A stretch of 5,487 bases of DNA, taken from assembly GCA_009914575.1 (NCBI GenBank), contig WNEB01000124.1, positions 1-5,487 on the forward strand, read 5' to 3'. Below the pieces are notes generated by a model. It did no database searches and was not told where the DNA came from. It saw nothing but the letters and a program-made list of their open reading frames with translations. Below, one piece after another: positions 1-5,487 of the stretch. Numbering within the stretch: position 1 is the first letter of the stretch; each line of letters starts with the position of its first letter. Source of the DNA: Burkholderia gladioli. GTDB lineage: Bacteria > Pseudomonadota > Gammaproteobacteria > Burkholderiales > Burkholderiaceae. Position numbers and translations under genes: made by a program.

Positions 1-2567
<2,567 letters not shown>

Positions 2568-2571
<4 letters not shown>

Positions 2572-3656
2572 CGCGCGTCTCCCGAAAGCGGATTGGCCCC
2601 GACCAAGGGGGAAGCGGCCTCGTCGCGGCGATGCAGCGGTACGCAGCGCAGCGTGTCGCCGTCCACCACGCCGAGCGCGGCGCGCGCGGCGGCATCAAGC
2701 GGCGCATCCACCGCATTGCCGGACGCGGCATCGGGCAGATCCGCCAGCACGCAGCAGAACGCGCCGCCCTCGCCCGCCGCCACCAGATGCGTGGCGCCCG
2801 CCGCCGCGCCGACCGCGTTGCGCACCGTGCGCGCGACGTTGTGCGTGACGCAGGCGGTGCGATCGATCTGCGCGGTCAGCACCGGGCCGGCGTCGAAGAT
2901 GTCGACGTAGCGGTCCGGCTCGAAACCTTCCTCGAGATGGATGTCGTAGGCGAGCAGGCCGTGTTCGTTCGGCTCGCCGAGCACGCGCTGCGCGGCCTCG
3001 GGCAGCAGCGGCACGTAGATCGGATACACCGGCATCGCCTCGGCGATGAACGTGCGGCTGCGGTCGCCCGATTCCACCTCGATGTCGGCGAAATCGCGAT
3101 GGAAGAACTTGCGGCCCACCGCTTCCCAGAACGGCGATGCGCCGTTCTCGTCGGTCACGCCGAGCAGCAGCGAGAACACCTCGGGCGTGAAGCGGCTGCG
3201 GTTCGCGGCGATGTACATCATGCGGGCGCGCGAGACGAGATGCGCGGCCGCGTCGCCGCGCAGCGCGGGATCGACGTAGAAGCCGGCCAGCCGGCACTTG
3301 CCGGTCCGTTCGTGCGACATGGTGAGCGCGTGGATCTTGCGGTTGACGTGCAGCTCGCGCGAGGCGTGGATCAGCGCGTCGTTACGGAACGCGTAGAACG
3401 GCTCCGAATAGCCGGCCGCCGCGACGATGCTGGCCGTGCCGAGCAGGCGCCCCGTCTCGCTGTCTTCCAGCACGAACAGGTAGAACTCCTCGCCGGGGAA
3501 ATCGGCGTCGGCGCGAAACGGGTCCTCGGACAGCGCCACGCGCGCTTCGAGCGCGCGGCGGTCGTGCGGCAGCGAGTGCAGCACGGGCCGCGCGGTGCGG
3601 ACCATCTGCGCCAGCGCGTCGAGATCGGCAAGCCTGCCGGGGCGTACGAATAGCAT
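2568..3656 (-). CDS. aruF: Arginine N-succinyltransferase, AruF (alpha-type) subunit
   Basis: It catalyses, with AruG, arginine plus succinyl-CoA to N2-succinylarginine in the cytoplasm; in pseudomonads AruF and AruG form a heteromer. The chosen start is the ATG at 3656 (MLFVRPGRLADLDAL), preceded by AGGA with a 6-nt spacer. The longer open frame begins with a TTG inside astC and is unlikely. The product is 362 residues, slightly longer than the usual ~340-345 because of a tail rich in Ala, Asp and Pro. GNAT-like AstA family features include RPGRLADLDAL at the N-terminus, a MSHERTGKCRLAGFYVDP core, ASPFWEAVGRKFF, FIAEAMPVYPIYVPLLP, and the DRYVDIFDAGPVL block shared with AruG. It starts 22 nt after the astC stop and its TGA overlaps the aruG ATG. 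The frame is unbroken, so it appears functional, but its partner is not. Confidence 0.92.
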
Positions 3657-3678
3657 CGTCGGTCCTGTGAGCGGGCGG

Positions 3679-4902
<1,224 letters not shown>

Positions 4903-4934
4903 GGCGGTTCCTTGGTTCGGCAATCACAGGGTTC

Positions 4935-4963
4935 AGTGTAGGCAACGGGGCGCGGTACGTCTT
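4935..4963 (-). promoter_or_regulatory. Candidate sigma-70 promoter of the ast operon
   Basis: On the minus strand, TACACT at 4940-4935 is a reasonable -10 hexamer (four of six to TATAAT). Seventeen bp upstream is AAGACG at 4963-4958, a poor -35 that keeps only the GAC core. Initiation would fall near 4928, giving a leader of about 26 nt before the astC ATG. A weak -35 overlapped by an activator-like site would suit an activated catabolic promoter. This is from inspection only. Confidence 0.35.
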
Positions 4964-4977
4964 GCGCATTTGCGACG
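4962..4977 (-). promoter_or_regulatory. Candidate ArgR-like (AraC-type) half-site
   Basis: The minus strand reads CGTCGC, eight bases, then AA. The half-site described for Pseudomonas aeruginosa ArgR, the activator of the aru operon, is TGTCGC-N8-AA as I recall it, so five of six plus both A residues match. It overlaps the weak -35, a common position for activation. A much weaker similar sequence (ATGCGC-N8-AA) starts 28 bp upstream at about 5005-4990, so a two-half-site arrangement is possible but poorly supported. Confidence 0.3.
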
Positions 4978-5119
4978 GGTTCTATCGGCTTGGCCGGTTG
5001 CGCATCGCGAAACGCGCGCGCGGCGGGAACGCGGTTCGCTCGTCGGCTCGCGGCACGCGTCCGAGGCGCGCGCGCGGCGCGCTCATCGGTCGTCGCCGCG
5101 CTCGACGAGCGCGCCCGCG
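4978..5119. other. GC-rich intergenic remnant upstream of the ast promoter
   Basis: This stretch between the candidate promoter and the IS3 end holds no convincing gene. Plus-strand open frames here (starting 4962 and 4990) are rich in Arg and Ala, lack a ribosome-binding site and run into the IS3 end, so they look like composition artefacts. It contains runs of alternating CG and a short GAAC-GCG-GTTC palindrome at 5027-5037. It is probably the natural upstream flank of astC, cut off by the IS3 insertion. Confidence 0.5.
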
Positions 5120-5149
5120 TGATCTTGCCCCTGATTTACGGACACCTAT

Positions 5150-5219
5150 CTAAGCGACATTGGCCAGCTCGTACTGCTCTGGGCTGAGGTAGCCCAGGGT
5201 CGAGTGCAGCCGGATCCGA
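5150..5219 (-). pseudogene. IS3-family transposase (OrfB, rve integrase type), last ~22 codons only
   Basis: RIRLHSTLGYLSPEQYE is the hallmark C-terminal motif of IS3-family DDE transposases (R.HS.LGY.SP..YE), and the frame ends at the TAG at 5150-5152. Upstream of the Arg at about 5217-5219 the frame enters IS256 sequence. The 89-codon open frame back to 5419 is therefore a chimera whose first two thirds are antisense IS256. The catalytic core is missing here, so this is not a functional gene as seen. Confidence 0.85.
5177..5199. repeat. Hairpin within the IS3 remnant
   Basis: CTGGGCT at 5179-5185 and AGCCCAG at 5191-5197 pair perfectly around a GAGGT loop. The stem extends by a T-G and a C-G pair to 5177/5199. 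It encodes part of LGYLSPEQ, so it may only be a product of codon constraint. No T-run follows on either strand, so it is not called a terminator. Confidence 0.45.
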
Positions 5220-5243
5220 GAGCTATTGTCGAATCTGGTGTAC
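5220..5243 (+). repeat. Left terminal inverted repeat of the second IS256-family element
   Basis: GAGCTATTGTCG followed by AATCTGGTGTAC pairs with the reverse complement of 269-292 at 21 of 24 positions, with no gap. If this is a simple insertion with the usual 8-bp duplication, GGATCCGA (5212-5219) should recur just beyond the element's right end. The IS3 frame up to 5219 still encodes the family motif, consistent with a boundary at about 5219/5220. Confidence 0.8.
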
Positions 5244-5347
5244 GGCGGTCGCGACGGGAATTTGAGAAGGCGGTGGCGGTTTAGCTGAGAATGTTGCTTG
5301 CCATGAGCACAACCAGCGAACCCTGAGTGATCCGGAAACCAGCCACC

Positions 5348-5487
5348 ATGAAGAAGACTACGAAAGAAGCGACCAGCAGTAAAGCAGAAACGAAGAGCGT
5401 GCTCGACGAGCTGATCCAACAGGGCGCGCGGCAGATTATTCAGCAGGCAGTCGAAGCGGAGCTTGCAACGATGCTCGAGCAGTACAG
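5348..5487 (+). CDS. IS256-family transposase, N-terminal fragment cut by window end
   Basis: The frame opens at the ATG at 5348 and stays open to the window end, giving 46 complete codons. The start MKKTTKEATSS is polar and Lys-rich. DELIQQGARQIIQQAVEAELATML then follows, which matches the N-terminal helix of IS256-family transposases (typically LI..GAR.ML.QALEAEV). A weak GGA lies about 13 nt upstream, and no earlier in-frame start fits. A full-length protein of about 390-420 residues is expected if the copy is intact. It probably encodes the same transposase whose C-terminus is seen at 1-253, but the two visible parts do not overlap. Confidence 0.85.
   Translation, partial: MKKTTKEATSSKAETKSVLDELIQQGARQIIQQAVEAELATMLEQY

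Larger units (their letters stand above)
5120..5219 (-). mobile_element. IS3-family element, right-end remnant interrupted by IS256
   Basis: The outer end at 5120 begins TGATCTTGCCCC on the plus strand, a TG-starting terminus resembling IS3-family ends such as IS2. Inside it lies the 3' end of an orfB transposase on the minus strand (RIRLHSTLGYLSPEQYELANVA, stop 5150-5152). About 100 bp survive before the left terminus of the second IS256 copy begins at 5220. The rest of the element may lie beyond that copy, outside the window. Confidence 0.8.
5220..5487 (+). mobile_element. Second IS256-family element, left (5') end, same orientation as the first
   Basis: The left terminus at 5220-5243 is followed by a 104-bp leader and the N-terminus of a transposase running off the window. 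The terminus pairs with the right end of the first element, so both copies are likely the same or a very close IS. It is inserted in the C-terminal coding part of an IS3 element. The leader holds a short frame (MSTTSEP, start 5303) that is unlikely to matter. Confidence 0.85.

Noticed and set aside
4962..5153. Small Arg-rich plus-strand frames between astC and the IS3 remnant
   Set aside because: There is no ribosome-binding site or recognisable family, the composition is extreme, and they cross the IS3 boundary at 5120.
5177..5199. Hairpin as an intrinsic terminator
   Set aside because: The stem is good but no T-rich tract follows on either strand, and it lies inside a coding motif.
5150..5419. 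An 89-codon minus-strand gene
   Set aside because: It joins antisense IS256 leader and coding sequence to the IS3 transposase tail across the 5219/5220 boundary. Only the last ~22 codons are meaningful.

Overview
This GC-rich window (roughly two thirds G+C) looks like a chromosomal segment of a Burkholderia-type betaproteobacterium. The evidence is the codon use, the arginine succinyltransferase (AST) gene order with two paralogous succinyltransferase subunits, and the kinds of insertion sequence present. Genus is an inference from protein resemblance, and I cannot name the species.

Layout from left to right. Positions 1-292 are the 3' end of an IS256-family element (transposase C-terminus, stop at 251-253, terminal inverted repeat at 269-292). 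From about 305 to 4902 lies the arginine catabolic AST operon, read on the minus strand in the order astC (4902-3679), aruF (3656-2568), aruG (2571-1483), astD (1523 onward). A candidate promoter with an ArgR-like half-site sits upstream of astC at about 4935-4977. Positions 5120-5219 are the last 100 bp of an IS3-family element. It is interrupted at 5220 by the 5' end of a second IS256-family element, which has the same orientation as the first and whose transposase starts at 5348 and runs off the window.

In the AST pathway AruF/AruG succinylate arginine, AstB (not visible) removes ammonia, AstC transaminates succinylornithine, AstD oxidises succinylglutamate semialdehyde, and AstE (not visible) releases glutamate. 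Here astC and aruF look intact. aruG carries two frame-changing insertions (5 nt and 1 nt) that together restore frame but scramble about 90 residues. astD has lost its last ~80 residues to the IS256 element and acquired a 35-residue IS-derived tail. As read, the route is broken at two steps.

The most notable points are the IS bracketing of a decaying ast segment, which resembles a composite transposon or an IS-mediated rearrangement, and a 12-bp sequence just outside the right IS256 terminus that is an exact inverted copy of the left terminus. I see no new biological system: this is a known catabolic operon undergoing IS-driven decay. No RNA genes, CRISPR arrays or convincing terminators were seen.
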